Shown here one piece after another: positions 43,801 to 54,867 of a DNA stretch of 64,000 bases. Below the pieces are notes generated by a model, which ran no database searches, had not been told where the DNA came from, and worked only from the letters and a program-made list of their open reading frames with translations. How positions within the stretch are numbered: position 1 is the first letter of the stretch; each line of letters begins with the position of its first letter. A program made the position numbers and the translations under genes. Source of the stretch: Anthoceros angustus (taxonomy: Eukaryota > Streptophyta > Anthocerotopsida > Anthocerotales > Anthocerotaceae); assembly GCA_010909165.1 (NCBI GenBank), contig MU008194.1, positions 536,542-600,541 of the forward strand. The letters run 5' to 3'.

Positions 43801-44397
43801 GGTCGCGTCGAAGAGATCATCGATCCTCAATTAGGGGTGGAGAACAACCCGCAGGTCTTGGGAATTTTGGAAGCAGTTGCTCAGGTACCAGCACCGTCTC
43901 CTACTTCTTCGTCATGTGACAGTTGTGACAGACAAGTAGAGTTCTTCATAACTGACAGTCCTTTTCCCCTTTCTCCACAGGTTGCGGTGGCTTGTTTGGT
44001 GCCAGAGAGGGAAAATAGACCTTCAATGAAGGAAGTAGTTGCAATGCTAGAGAGCATTTCAAAGGGCTCAAACCCATCAAAGACTGCAGCAGACTACTAC
44101 AACAGGCAGGAGCGGGATGAGGATGAGGACTACCCACCATACAACAGCCGTTACACCGACAGCCGTGGCTACTCCGACAGCAGGGGAGGCTACACCGACA
44201 GCAGAGCCTACACCGACAGCAGGGGGTACCCCGACAGCAGAACGTCTTCAACCTCCCCTCATGACAGCATCGTCATCGACGGAGTCCAGTATGTACCGGC
44301 AGACCCCAGCTCTGGAAGCTCCATCAGGTCAAGAGACAGTTCGGGCAGATCGGTCAGGTCGAAAGACCCCTTAACCAGTAATGTGTACCCGAGGTAA
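40885..44397 (+). CDS. Receptor-like kinase with phytocyanin ectodomain and proline-rich stalk
   Basis: Seven exons join in frame: 40885-41071, 41186-41314, 41402-42502, 42620-43228, 43330-43533, 43622-43884, 43981-44397. All introns are GT..AG and the total is 2,910 nt, or 969 residues. The first 27 residues are a signal peptide ([20 protein letters not shown]). Residues ~28-128 form a phytocyanin domain ([20 protein letters not shown], then [19 protein letters not shown]). The disulfide cysteines are kept, but the copper ligands are replaced (no HNV, Thr for Cys, Asn for His), as in early-nodulin-like proteins. A ~310-residue extensin-like stalk of PPSPPPAS repeats follows, then a membrane span ([17 protein letters not shown]). 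The cytoplasmic kinase has [16 protein letters not shown] Lys, [19 protein letters not shown] and [11 protein letters not shown], so it is an RD-type Ser/Thr kinase closest to wall-associated-kinase-like enzymes. The C-tail has YTDSR/YSDSR repeats. It probably senses wall or apoplastic cues at the plasma membrane; the ligand is unknown. Confidence 0.93.
41800..42480 (+). repeat. Repeats encoding the proline-rich stalk
   Basis: Imperfect 24-bp repeats of CCACCTCCAGCTTCTCCTCC type encode PPPASPPSP and grade into PPPxxAPP variants. The reverse strand is also open over long stretches because of the repeat composition. Those reverse ORFs are not genes. Confidence 0.85.
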
Positions 44398-44975
44398 AAG
44401 AGGCCCGGTCATCTTCGCTCCATTGCCTTTTTGCATCAGGTAGTGGAAACTAAAATGCTTCCAGTGTGTGATCCGGGTTGAGAACGGGAACGTAGCCTAG
44501 TTGCTGTACAGATCGGACATGCTCCTGGGCGCCCCCCACCGTGGCAGGTGGTGATGCATCTGGAGCGCGTCTGCAGGGCTTCTGAAGTGCATCGGCTCCC
44601 CTAGCGCTGGCGGGATGTAACATTAGTGGTCTTCCTCCGTTGCCAGTTTAATCTATTCTGCGACTGAAACGATTCTTTTGTGTGCCCCGTTGTGGCCACG
44701 ATATTTGTCATCCCGGGTGAAGCAAATGGCTTCTGATCACTTGTGTTTCATTCTTGCGTCGTTGCCCTGCAAGGCCTCCACAAGTGCTTTGTCATATTGT
44801 CGGGACCTAGAGATAGACGTAGATTGTAGAACCAGAACACGTCCAGCTCCGATTTACGTGGACACTGATCGGTTGGGTGAGCTCCATCTCATGTCCTGAA
44901 TCAGGCTTGCGATCGTTTGGCCGCGTCATCGACAGCGCATTGTGTGTGATTGTGGGGACTGGGTGGCTATGGCAG
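44398..44975. other. 3' flank of the kinase gene
   Basis: No exon encoding a signal peptide or the N-terminal half of a phytocyanin domain is recognised here, although the downstream fragment would need one. An AATAAA-type signal is not obvious. Confidence 0.4.
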
Positions 44976-45339
44976 TGTTCATCTACGACAACCTGACCCA
45001 CAACGTGGCTCAGCTGGACGCCGTGTCCTACAGCACCTGCGACACCAGCAGCCCGCTCATCACCTTCGATACCGGGTCGGATGCCCTGCGCCCGCACCGG
45101 GCCAGGACCTTGTACTTCAGCAGCTCTAAGCTCGATAACTGCAGTGCCGGAATGCGCTTCAGCAAGCAGTACGTTGGCCTGCGGACGGCAATCCTCCCCC
45201 ATCTCCACCGACCTCGTCAGCCCCGCCTCCTGTTGTCTCTTCACCGCCTCCCTTTCCGGCTTTCCCGCCTCCTCCCCAGCCCAAGAGCTCGGCGCTCGAG
45301 CCAAACAGCCAAACGCCAAACCCCTGTGCACTGCTGTGA
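44976..45339 (+). pseudogene. Truncated phytocyanin plus proline-rich paralogue
   Basis: After an acceptor-like TATGGCAG at 44975, the frame reads VFIYDNLTHNVAQLDAVSYS, then CDTSSPL and RTLYFSSSKLDNCSAGMRF. This is the second half of a phytocyanin domain and aligns with exon 2 and the start of exon 3 of the kinase gene. The splice position and phase at its start match exon 2 of that gene, but the second intron is absent. The first copper-ligand His (HNV) and the Met are kept; the Cys and second His are Ser and Asn. After a small frame change at about 45185 it enters a proline-rich stalk (NPPPSPPTSSAPPPVVSSPP) and stops at TGA 45337-45339. No membrane segment or kinase follows, and no first exon is found upstream. 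Confidence 0.7.
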
Positions 45340-46690
45340 GGTCTGTTTGGGGATTTTTAGTCCGGGTGCTCGACTTGCCCCCGGACTAAAACGTCCTTTT
45401 TTTTCTCTCTCTGCTTTAAATTTAAAATCGATGGATACAATAAATATTGTAATACACAGGATAAAGGTAAAGTCCGCAGTCCTTGTCGATCCTTGTCGAC
45501 CCATGGAAATAAAATCCAGTCCTTTCCTATCTCCTCTTTATACTTTTTACCTAACTCTATTTATTTTGATAATTTTTTAATTTAATCTATATACTGCGGT
45601 ATTGAGTTGAATTTTTAAGAGGGGTAGAAGGAGTGTCCAATGGGGACCTAGCAATCGCTCCTTCAATTTCTTAACCTGAGTTTTATAATCTTGGATATTT
45701 TAGCTTGATTGACTATTTGTGCGATGGAACTTATAAATTCGGTCATAACCTGCAGAAATAATAAATCAAAGATTAATATATTATCTAAATCAATTAGTCT
45801 AATAAAATAAGATATAATCAAATAGTAGTTACATGATTACTTGCCTTGATTATATTATTCAATAATTCCTCGAGTTGAATATTCAATAATGATCTTGTGG
45901 ATATCATAAGGTGCGACCATCTTGATTCTTTCTCTTGGCTTTTCAGGTTCCTCGTATTCCTCCCTGCACTTGCTCGTAGAGGTGGAGTGGCTAAGAGACC
46001 TATTTTTTGTAAATTGACTAAACACCAAAAGGTCAAGGTCAGCAAAAGGGTGATGGCATGCTAGATGGCCATGGACATAAGGATGTTTCCATAGATATTT
46101 AGATTAGGCAATAAGATAGCAAGATATGAGATAACCCAAGGCCATATATATGTGTATGCTGCTGGTCCAAATAAAATTGGATTAGTAGATATCTACTGTG
46201 AAAGATTATATTAAGGATAATAAAGACACATATTTTTTTGTTGCACACCTTGTTCTTGTTTCCTTTGCATAGTGTTGGCTGCGGCAAGCATCTCAGCAAG
46301 GGCTGGGGATCTTGCTTATTTTCCACATCTACTCATTCATCACAGTAGATGCTTGGATCGGACTTGGTGAGAGGTTGAAGATCGCTGCAGTTGGAGTCTC
46401 GAAGGACTTGCATTTAGTTGCTTCTGTTTTGTTAGAGAAAACTCGTATGCCAAGATGAATGTGTCTGAAAGAAGCAATTTGTCGACGTGTTTCCGCAACC
46501 TTATGCTCCGACATTGAGAGCGACCCCCACGATTGGCACGCGTTGGTGCCTGATCAGGTAAAATCATCTCCTCTAGGTACCTGCCTTCAAATGCGTCAGT
46601 GCATTTAGTAACCCACCAATGGACTTTAATGAATGGGGCGTCACATTGGAAGTCCACAGGACTTTTGCGAGCGTAACGGTCGATTGTCGA
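45340..46690. other. AT-rich intergenic DNA
   Basis: From about 45400 the sequence becomes AT-rich (for example 45560-46230). A 117-codon minus-strand ORF at 46693-46340 has no recognised domain. Confidence 0.35.
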
Positions 46691-46699
46691 CATCCGCCC

Positions 46700-48091
46700 T
46701 CAAGGCACCGCAATCATGTGACTGTTTTGTATCTCAACATCGCCTGCCAGCTTTCTTGTTCCCGCCAGCGCATCATCCCCGCTGATGCGCTCCAACATAC
46801 ATGTCCCGCCGTGGCACTTCACGGAGGATTGGATGCTGTAAAATCTCAGCCTCGGGTACAACCAAAGGGCGATATAACTCTTCATTACGTGTTCTATCAT
46901 ACCTGGATCGAGTTCCAAAGTGTGCACCCGAGAGGCAGGGGGATCCACCCACCTCTGGGTATTCTGGAAAACCTTAAGCTCCACCAACATATTCAGATAA
47001 GCGAAATAGCAGTGCATTCTTATTCTCCCGTGCAGTATTGTCCAGTTGAAGATAGAGGACCTTTGATAGTAGTCCCTCGTAATTTGAAATTACATGCTGG
47101 ATGTTGGCTATAGTCAGGTTTGCTCCGAATGTTCCCATATGCCACGAATAGTTTCGCCGACATGGTGTAGTTGTAAACCATGCAATCCATAATGTGGACG
47201 TCGATCAAACCTACATCTGAAAGGTCCTTCAGCAAACGCGTAAAATGGGGAAGTTGTGTCTTCTGCTGGTCCATCCCGTCGATGGATATCCCGATATACT
47301 TCGCCGGATCCCCATAACATTTTACATGGTGCTTGATGCATTTTTCTCTCGGACTTGTGAGTCAGCCCGCCTCGGATCGCCTTCAAATGCTTCGCAAAAT
47401 AATCACCCAAACAACATTCAAAAATAAGCTGCCGCTTTGGCCATTGTTAGCCACCTGAACTAGCGGATGGACATGCAGGGTGTGGTGGCCGACGGCCTCA
47501 TTCTGGCGCACTCGTGTGGGCCCTCGGCCGTGGCGAACTTGGTCGCCGGCCGACCCGCGCACCAAACAACCGGGCCTCCTGGGATAACGCGGCTGGTGGC
47601 CCACGCCCACCCAGTGAGGCGCGACCACGCACCATCCACCAGCGGTATGGAAGCAAGTTCAAATCACGCCTCACCTTGTTTTCTCTGCTTTTCTCGCTTT
47701 TATATTTCGCTTGAGGTAATCGTTGTTGTGCACAAGGCAAACCGATTGCTCTTCGAATTTTGACCTTGTGGAAGTGCGAGCCCAAAGTCGATAAAAGTAG
47801 GAATGAGAACATCAGACGCCGAAAGGCCACGATATGTTGCTTGTATTCTTGAAAGACCTCGCCTTTTGTGTAAGAGTCAGGAAGGTGATACACTGCAATG
47901 TTTGGCATTCTCTCGACAATGAGCATAAGCAGTTGGTTCATCCACCGAGTCACAAAGATGCGATTCGCCGTATCGCAGTATGGGCGCACCACGAATGTTT
48001 CCGACCGCCTCGCCGCTTCTTCGCACTGCCAGACCCGATACAATAAACGCGCCAAGGCCTCTACAACAATACACTTTTCCTCGTCCGACAA
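46700..48091 (-). pseudogene. Unrecognised coding-like minus-strand region
   Basis: Three minus-strand ORFs are collinear: 48091-47498, 47274-47020 and 47017-46700. The first has a helix-rich start (LSDEEKCIVVEALARLLYRV, then RIFVTRWMNQLLMLIVERM) without its own ATG. The second reads LPHFTRLLKDLSDVGLIDVH. No family is recognised. Within the first ORF, 47515-47690 is a GC-rich insert of different composition containing CAAGTTCAAATCACGC, a possible B box of a tRNA-derived repeat. The region may be a decayed DNA transposon or a host pseudogene. Confidence 0.25.
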
Positions 48092-50400
48092 GAAACGAGT
48101 CTACCCTAACCCTTCCATCGCCTCCCATAATCGACATCAAAAGGGATTGTAGGTGCATCTCGCCTCCCGCCGCACATTCTAAGACATACCTCAAATCTCG
48201 AAGGTTGCCTTCCTATTGTCCTCAAGCATTGTCTACCACAACATGTTTTGCGGAAATCACGGTAATACGAACCTCTTCACATTTCATCTCGTGTACTTTA
48301 GATTGCCTTCTATGTACGTGCTACGCAGTCCGCCATGTTCGATAAATGATCTGACGGTTTCAAATTATATGTACGCCTTTGTGGAGGTGGATGTTCAAAG
48401 GCACCGCTATCCGAGCCCTCTTCCTCCACAACAGTTCCACCAACGCTAGGGCCACTCTGTGGAAATGTCTTCTAGATACAAGCCAGCCGAGTGGCGTTCA
48501 CCCACAAGAGCTGCCATTTGAATTCGGTGAGTCGTCCGGTGGAGCACTAAGAGGAGTAGTCATGGATGGTGAATGGCGAGGCTGGCCCTTGGAGAAGGAC
48601 TTCCGTGAATGGCATCCAACATACTGAAATGGGCTGGTGTCTTCGGAATGGATGCATTTATCGCGATCGGGAGTGGTGGCACCGCACGGATTAACAACAT
48701 CCGAATCATGTTAACAAGAGACGAATGATTCATCACGAGTTTGCACGACCTTCATCTAGTTCTCCTCTTCATCTTTAACACCTTGACCGCCATTTGGCAC
48801 TTCGTCACCGCCACTGATGCCTCACCTCGTAGTTCAAATGATACAAATCTCGTAAACGTGAAATGAAAAGAAGGTCAAGATATGCAAATAGTTGCCTTCT
48901 TTTGATCCCGGCCAGTGGCGCATGGGTGTGCTCCATATCGAGGAATCTCGCTGACCGAAGCCTGCATCCAAGTCCTTTGTCTTCAAGAACTCCTTCCACT
49001 GCTTGAACATCGGCAATTCTCTGAGATCTAACTGTTGAGTCGAGGGAAGTGTTCGACTTTGAATCAGGATCAAAGTCACAACATCAATTACAGACATGTG
49101 AGATAAAGATGTAACGTGTGGTGTTGGATGATCCATAATTTGAATTTGAACTTATTGGGGCAAATCATAATAACTACATCAGGATCTTGTTTATGAATAA
49201 ATAAGAAATGCTGGAATTACGTCAAGGCAGCTTGACATTGTGTGTACGAGAGCCAGAGTGCTAGAACAATGGATAATGAATTAAGTACATTGAGAATAAA
49301 CAAAAAGTTGTTTATATAGTCTAAACCCAATACGCCTAGGTTAACTTTAATGTACCTAAAAGTATATTTTTCATACTCCCACATAACCTGGCGATTTTAA
49401 AAGCAGGACTTGTTAGCGAAAACTCAAAGCGACTGCTTTCCAAGCGGTCTTAGCCTGCTACTGCATTAGCATTAACAAGCGTGCAGAACCTTTAATCATC
49501 TCGCGCCCACTACGCCATATGGTTGCGCCCCTCATTGCGTGTATAACTTGTGTAATCATACGATGGCGGGAGTCGATAACATAGGGAAGCTGAGCTCGTT
49601 ATGACCAATCGGAGAGCACCGAGCAACGCCAGCTCAGAAACAGCAGGAAGAAGAAAACGGCGGCTAGGGCACGGACTGAAGATGGATTGCGGCTCAAGGC
49701 AGAGCGGGGCAAGACTATGGAGTGGAAACCCTTCAATCTGCAGCACTTTGTGAGAAGCTGCGGATGGGAGGTTGAGATAGCAGCAAGCGTAACAGTGAGG
49801 GGCGTCCAGGAGGCTAAAAGACACAACTTGCCTGCTGTGAAAAAGGAAGTGATGGACCTCGGAGATGTGCCACTTGTGGACCCTCTCTGAGGCATGAGGA
49901 CAAGTTGTGAGTGATCAAGACCCTAACGCCACGATGTGGTGACGAATGAAGTCACATGGGCGGAGTTGCCAAAACCTAGGAGGACATGTACAAAACTCCC
50001 ACAGGAGGACAAAGGGAAGAGGGGGCAAGACTAGATAAGAACTGTATGCTTCATCCATGCTCCTTCTTGCATGAAATTAAGGCCATAACTCGAAGATGCC
50101 TACTGGACACAGTTCTGTCTCGTGACACATGAAAGTAGTGTAGGGAAGAGCTATCAGCTAAGGCTGAAATCTGTAAACCTAATTTATGATAGGCCGGAAG
50201 ATCAGGGGACTTAGGTCCCCACCTCCCCCCACACACTCCTCAGATCAGATATGGTACCTTTAGAGTAGATGGCTGAAGTCTTTGAGTCCAAGGGACTCCA
50301 TGTGTAATAGCCATGAACTTGGCTGCGATCGAGCAATGGGCGTGGAAGCACACAACAGCTCTTCATTACATCGATTGTGGCTTAAAAGCCTTTACACTCA
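48092..50400. other. Unassigned DNA
   Basis: Short ORFs on both strands only (longest about 105 codons). No domain, tRNA or clear repeat is recognised. Confidence 0.35.
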
Positions 50401-50470
50401 TGGTTACCCTAACCCTAACTATACCTCTTAACCTAACTATACCTCTTAACCATGGTTACCCTAACTCCAT
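50401..50470. repeat. Short telomere-like and 18-bp repeat
   Basis: CCCTAACCCTAA at about 50407 is two units of the plant-type telomere-like motif. An 18-bp sequence (AACTATACCTCTTAACC.) follows twice in tandem, then TGGTTACCCTAAC. It is too short to be a telomere relic with confidence. Confidence 0.4.
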
Positions 50471-50811
50471 GTCGGGACAACTCACCGGGTTTAAAGCTTC
50501 GACCACGAGGTAGTAACGGGAGTTGATGACGTATACATGGAAGGATGGAAGTGCGTTTCGAGATGATCACCATGGTTCCCACGGCGTGGATAGTGGTATC
50601 CGCAAAGCAACTAAAAGTGGAGCTTTTTCTTGAGGCAGGCGTCAAGCATGTCGACTTCAACCTGCATCGGACCTCGGTATGTGAGGGATAGGGGGTGGGC
50701 GTGGGGAGGAGGACCGTGATAGGGTTTGAGAGAGAGGTGTGGAACATGTGTAAAGCGGACTTGGGAGTAAAAGCAAGCTCATAAGCGGCCACCTCATGTA
50801 TGATTTGGTAA

Positions 50812-51056
50812 TGTTACGAAACTGGGTTCAGAATCTCGCTGGGCCCAACTAGTTATCACTGTGAGATCGTAACTCAATAGTAATTAGTAATCATTAACTG
50901 AGTGTGCCTCTTCGGAAGAGACACCCACAAACACTATTTAAGACGTACTTTGTATACATTTTTGACATAGAGAATACCACAAAATATCTTGAGAATGTAG
51001 CATCTCAATCATGCTAGACTAGATGCAAGGGATGCACAATCCTACTGATTTTAACA
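50812..51056 (+). repeat. 5' LTR of copia element B
   Basis: TGTTACGAAACTGGG to ATTTTAACA. The central 150 bp (GTGCCTCTTCGGAAGAGACA to GGGATGCACAATCCTAC) matches the 3' LTR almost exactly. CACTATTTAA is a possible promoter element. The first ~90 bases are more diverged, so the left boundary is less sure than the right. Confidence 0.75.
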
Positions 51057-51068
51057 TGGTATCGAGCT
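51057..51068 (+). promoter_or_regulatory. PBS-like site of copia element B
   Basis: TGGTATCGAGCT directly after the LTR. It equals the copia TGGTATCAGAGC with an A lost. Confidence 0.7.
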
Positions 51069-51391
51069 TAGTCTCATCGGAGCCTAGTTTTCTTCCTCTC
51101 ACGATGTCAAATCCATGAGAGTGCCCTCGCTTACACTGTGACCGACTATTAACATTGGTTGCCTTTCTTCCCGTAATTTAGATAGGATGACTCTCTCATC
51201 CTAGCCAGCTAGCATAGAGAGCAAAAAAAAAAAAGCGGATCAAAATGAATCTAGAATGGGAGGCCCGGTTGGCCCCATCTTAGTGATCGACCACGGCACT
51301 TAACCCCGAGTTCCAATGGCAGCGGCCACAGTTACATCACCTGTAGCATTAATTCTGACCTGCGCCCTACAAATATAGCTGCGGTGGAATG

Positions 51392-52680
51392 AAGAAGAAG
51401 AAGAAGAATTTTGTTAAGTCCACTAAGGATGGTTTAAAATCATGGGATGATTGACGGATAAACAAAAGACTATAATGAAATTTAAGCGCTACGAGTGCAG
51501 GCGTAGAGAATAGTCTTGTGAGGCATAATCAAATATCCGCAAGTTGAGAAGTTCAAGTTGGTTGGTCCTCATTTCCACATTTGTTTCAAGCAAACTCACG
51601 CAATAATAGGGTCGGAAAATTGAAAACCACGAGTGAAGATCGAGCTGTTGTAAATAGATTGATAAATGTATGTGATATCTTCATATATGGGAGAGGAAAA
51701 CAAAGTGTTCCTCATTCTCAACATCCACATTGTGCATAACCATATTCGGGTCTCCTTAGGTGGCTTTGGGTAGCCATCTATCGGCCTCAACCACGAGATG
51801 GTGGGACCCCACCAAGATGACCCATAATCATCCTAAGCTTGAAGGACACATGGGTGCGGAGATAGAGAGGAAGCATTGGTTTCCCGAGTTGGAGAGGATA
51901 CGAAAAGTTGTTTGTAAGTTTCTAGCTTAGTAGGTAAGGGAGATAGGAGACCGGTGTCGACAAATAGGTAGTCGCAAATCAAGGCGGATGGACTTATTCG
52001 GAGGAGGGGCGGAAGAGGGGTGGGGGAAGACTCTCGGGACGAATCCAAACTTCTCCGGCCGGAAGACGAGCATACCAGTGTCTTGTTACGAGGAGGCTAA
52101 CTTTCGGGAGGGTGGAATGCAAGAAGGAGGTATGAGGGAGTGGAGGTGGGGTGATTAGAATGGGCTTCTTCTAAAGAGTAAAGGCGGTATAGGAAGTTGG
52201 TTAGGCGAAATAGACCTCAAGTTCAAGCGGAAAGTGGCAAACTCGCAAGAAAGATGGCAAGGGGGACTTTACATGCAATGTGGGGCCGAAGAAAGACGTT
52301 TGAATCTCCTCCACCTTGCGATCATCGAGGAGAGATAGGGTCCCCAAAACTGCATACATAGCCAAGGAACAACAACCGTGTTGAAGAGCCATTCTTGAGT
52401 GGGGATGTCCTTGATGTGCATCCTAGAGAGCTCCTCAAACTGGCGGATGCCACACCCTTGACAATGCGCGAGGCGAGAGCTTCCATCGAGTGTTGGGCCA
52501 TAGAGAGTGCCTCCAAGGTAGACATAAGATCGAACAACCTCCACGGGTTCACCATTATAGAAGAACTACAAATGGTTTCAAACCCAAAACACGAGGGAGA
52601 GGCACGGGCCTCCTCCTCCCCATCAGACCATCTTATTTTCGGCCCTTGCTTTGCCATGGCAGGCGTCGCGAGCCTAGAGC
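51392..52680 (-). mobile_element. 5'-truncated copy of the 20-24 kb LINE
   Basis: On the minus strand the frame reads EVVRSYVYLGGTLYGPTLDG, then MHIKDIPTQEWLFNTVVVPW, the thumb and post-reverse-transcriptase part. It aligns with 21.4-21.0 kb of the larger LINE. Its 3' end shares CCATCCTTAGTGGAC with the first copy but ends in a (TTC)n tail (51392-51410) instead of (GTT)n. 5' truncation is typical of target-primed insertion. Confidence 0.7.
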
Positions 52681-53210
52681 AAGATTGATCGGCAATCGGG
52701 CTGGCGCCTCACAGAGCGGCGCCGCCAGGCAAACGCCTCCCCTGCCCCAATTACAAGGCGGAGGACTGCGATCTCCACCCGACGTCTGCATGACCGCGGT
52801 GAAGCGCCGCCACTCTACCAATCTAGCTCCATGCACGCCCACCGACTCGCAGCCGATCCAAGCAAGCGGTGGCTTGGTGGATCCGCCTGGGCCGAGCTGG
52901 CCAGGGCTGCGAAGATTCCACCAAAAACCGCCAGCCTCGGCCGGGCGCCCCAAGACCCCCGAGAGCGCAGGAGATTGCGACGTGACTCAGCACACCGCGG
53001 GCACCCCGCAGCGGGAGGATTCGCGCTCGCGAGTACCCAACCGGCGCACTGTGCCCAGCGCACTTCATGCACGGCCCCCACGCGCTGAGGCGCAGGCGCG
53101 GCCCCTGACGCGGACGGGCGCGCCCGTCCCGAATCGGTGCCCCCGTTGCCGTTTCGGTAAGGAGGGGGACATTAATCCAAGGGCCCTCTGTTATTCGCAA
53201 AAAAAGACAA

Positions 53211-53290
53211 ACGCACCAATGGGGATCGAACCGCGACCTGCGGGCCTCTACGACGGCGAACGACCAACCACTATACCAACTCACTTTGGT
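53211..53290 (-). repeat. tRNA-derived repeat with intact Pol III boxes (copy A)
   Basis: On the minus strand TGGTATAGTGG (53278-53268) fits the A-box consensus exactly, and GGTTCGATCCC (about 53232-53222) fits the B box exactly. A T7 run (53205-53199) about 20 bases after the B box is a Pol III terminator. The head resembles Asp/Glu-type tRNAs, but the anticodon stem does not pair well, so a working tRNA is unlikely. Confidence 0.65.
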
Positions 53291-53633
53291 TAAGTATATG
53301 GTTTTCGTGTCTAAATAATTCTGACAGAAGTATAAAGGCAAATCCCTCACCAAATAAGAGAAGAATAAAGAGAGAAGCGAGCAAGGAAGCCAGCCCCAGT
53401 GGAACACAAATAAAAAGAAAACAAAGGGAGAAGAAAGTGGAGCTAAAAGCAAGCAAGAGGGGTATTGTTTTCTTCAAGGATCTTTTATGCGGCACTGTGG
53501 AGGAGAGATTCCTTTGTTCACCTGCCACCAACAACCCGCGACGAGGATTCAACTTGAAGTTTTATGACCACAACTTACGAGACGTGGTGAATCAACATAC
53601 AACACTTCAACTCGCCGCTCGGCCTCACTCCCA

Positions 53634-54182
53634 TGGCTAGCGGTATTTCCCTCCCCAATGGGAGTAGTACCGGTTCTTCACCGACCAGATCAAGAGAAAG
53701 ATAGATTCAATGGCCAACACTACCACATGTGGCGAGTTCGCGAAAGTCTATCTTCGATAGGTCGTGTTTGGAAGATTGTTGACGCACCTTCGAAGCCTAA
53801 CTCTTCAGCCTCCCCATCGATTCTTGATATTGAGATGGGACTACTTGAATGGGATTGCAATTGCCCTCCTCATCGTGGACTCGACTCAAGCACGGTGCCT
53901 AGCGTGGAGTTCCTCACGGAAACCAATCGGACCAGCTTGTCTAACACCTACAATGTTAAATAATGTTCTAACCTTGTACGATGTCGGGAATTCAACTCCT
54001 TGAGGATGAAGGAGACCGATGCGATTTACCACACTGAAGTTCGACAGTGCGAGGGCAACTCGCCTCCCTTGGCTCAACCATGTAGGAGACCCGATGCAGC
54101 CGCAGTGCTAATGAGCTTACCACCGTCTTACCACAACCGTGACCACATGATGTTGGTATCGACTCATGGTAAGTCGGTACAC
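53634..54182 (+). pseudogene. Copia gag, N-terminal part (copy A)
   Basis: ATG at 53634 opens MASGISLPNGSSTGSS. After a frame change the ORF 53658-53963 reads DRFNGQHYHMWRVRESLSSI and RVWKIVDAPSKPN, the F.G.NY..W...M...L....W..V pattern that starts copia gag (UBN2-like). Later pieces (RMKETDAIYH, VLMSLPPSYHN) match the I..I...LP..Y section. Frame breaks occur near 53660 and 53960. The adjoining tandem copy begins at 54183. Confidence 0.7.
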
Positions 54183-54867
54183 CCTCCACAGTTCACCATT
54201 ATAGAAAGAACTTCAATGGCTTCAAACTAAAACACGAGGGAGAGGCACGGGCCTCCCTCCTCCCCTGCATCTGCTATTTTCGCTCCCGCGCCTTTGTGTG
54301 CCATGGCGGCGTCGAGCCTAGAGCAAGATTGATCGGCAATCCACAGGCACGGCGCCCCACCGGAGGGACGCCCCAGGGGCGAGGCGGGCGCCTTGCCTCC
54401 CGGTGGCGGGAGGCAGCGATCTCCACCCGACGTCTGCGACCCGCGGTGAAGCGGCGCTTCCTCTACCAATCTAGTTCCATGGGCGCCTAATTCCACAGAC
54501 TCGCAGCCGATCCAAGCAAGCGGTCGGTGGATCCTGAGGAGCGCCCGAGGCTCGGCTAGCGTGAAGATTCCACCAAAAAGGCACCGATCTCGAAACCGCG
54601 CCCACGGCACCGAGGCGCAATCTGGATTGCGGCGTGACTCGAGCACGCGTGCGTGAGCACCCGCAGCGGGAGGATCTGCGCCGGCGAGTACCCAAGCGTG
54701 CGCACCGGGCGGGCGCACCCCATGCAGGCGCGGCCCCGACGCCGGGCGGGCGCGGCGCAACCACGCGGACAGGCGCGCCCCGTCGAATCAGTGCCCCGTT
54801 GCCGTTCGGTAAGGAGGGGGACATTAATCCAAGGGCCCTCTATTATTCGCAAAAAAAGACTCAAACA

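Noticed and set aside
53211-53290. Functional nuclear tRNA gene
   Set aside because: A and B boxes are perfect, but the anticodon stem and acceptor stem do not pair. Called a tRNA-derived repeat.
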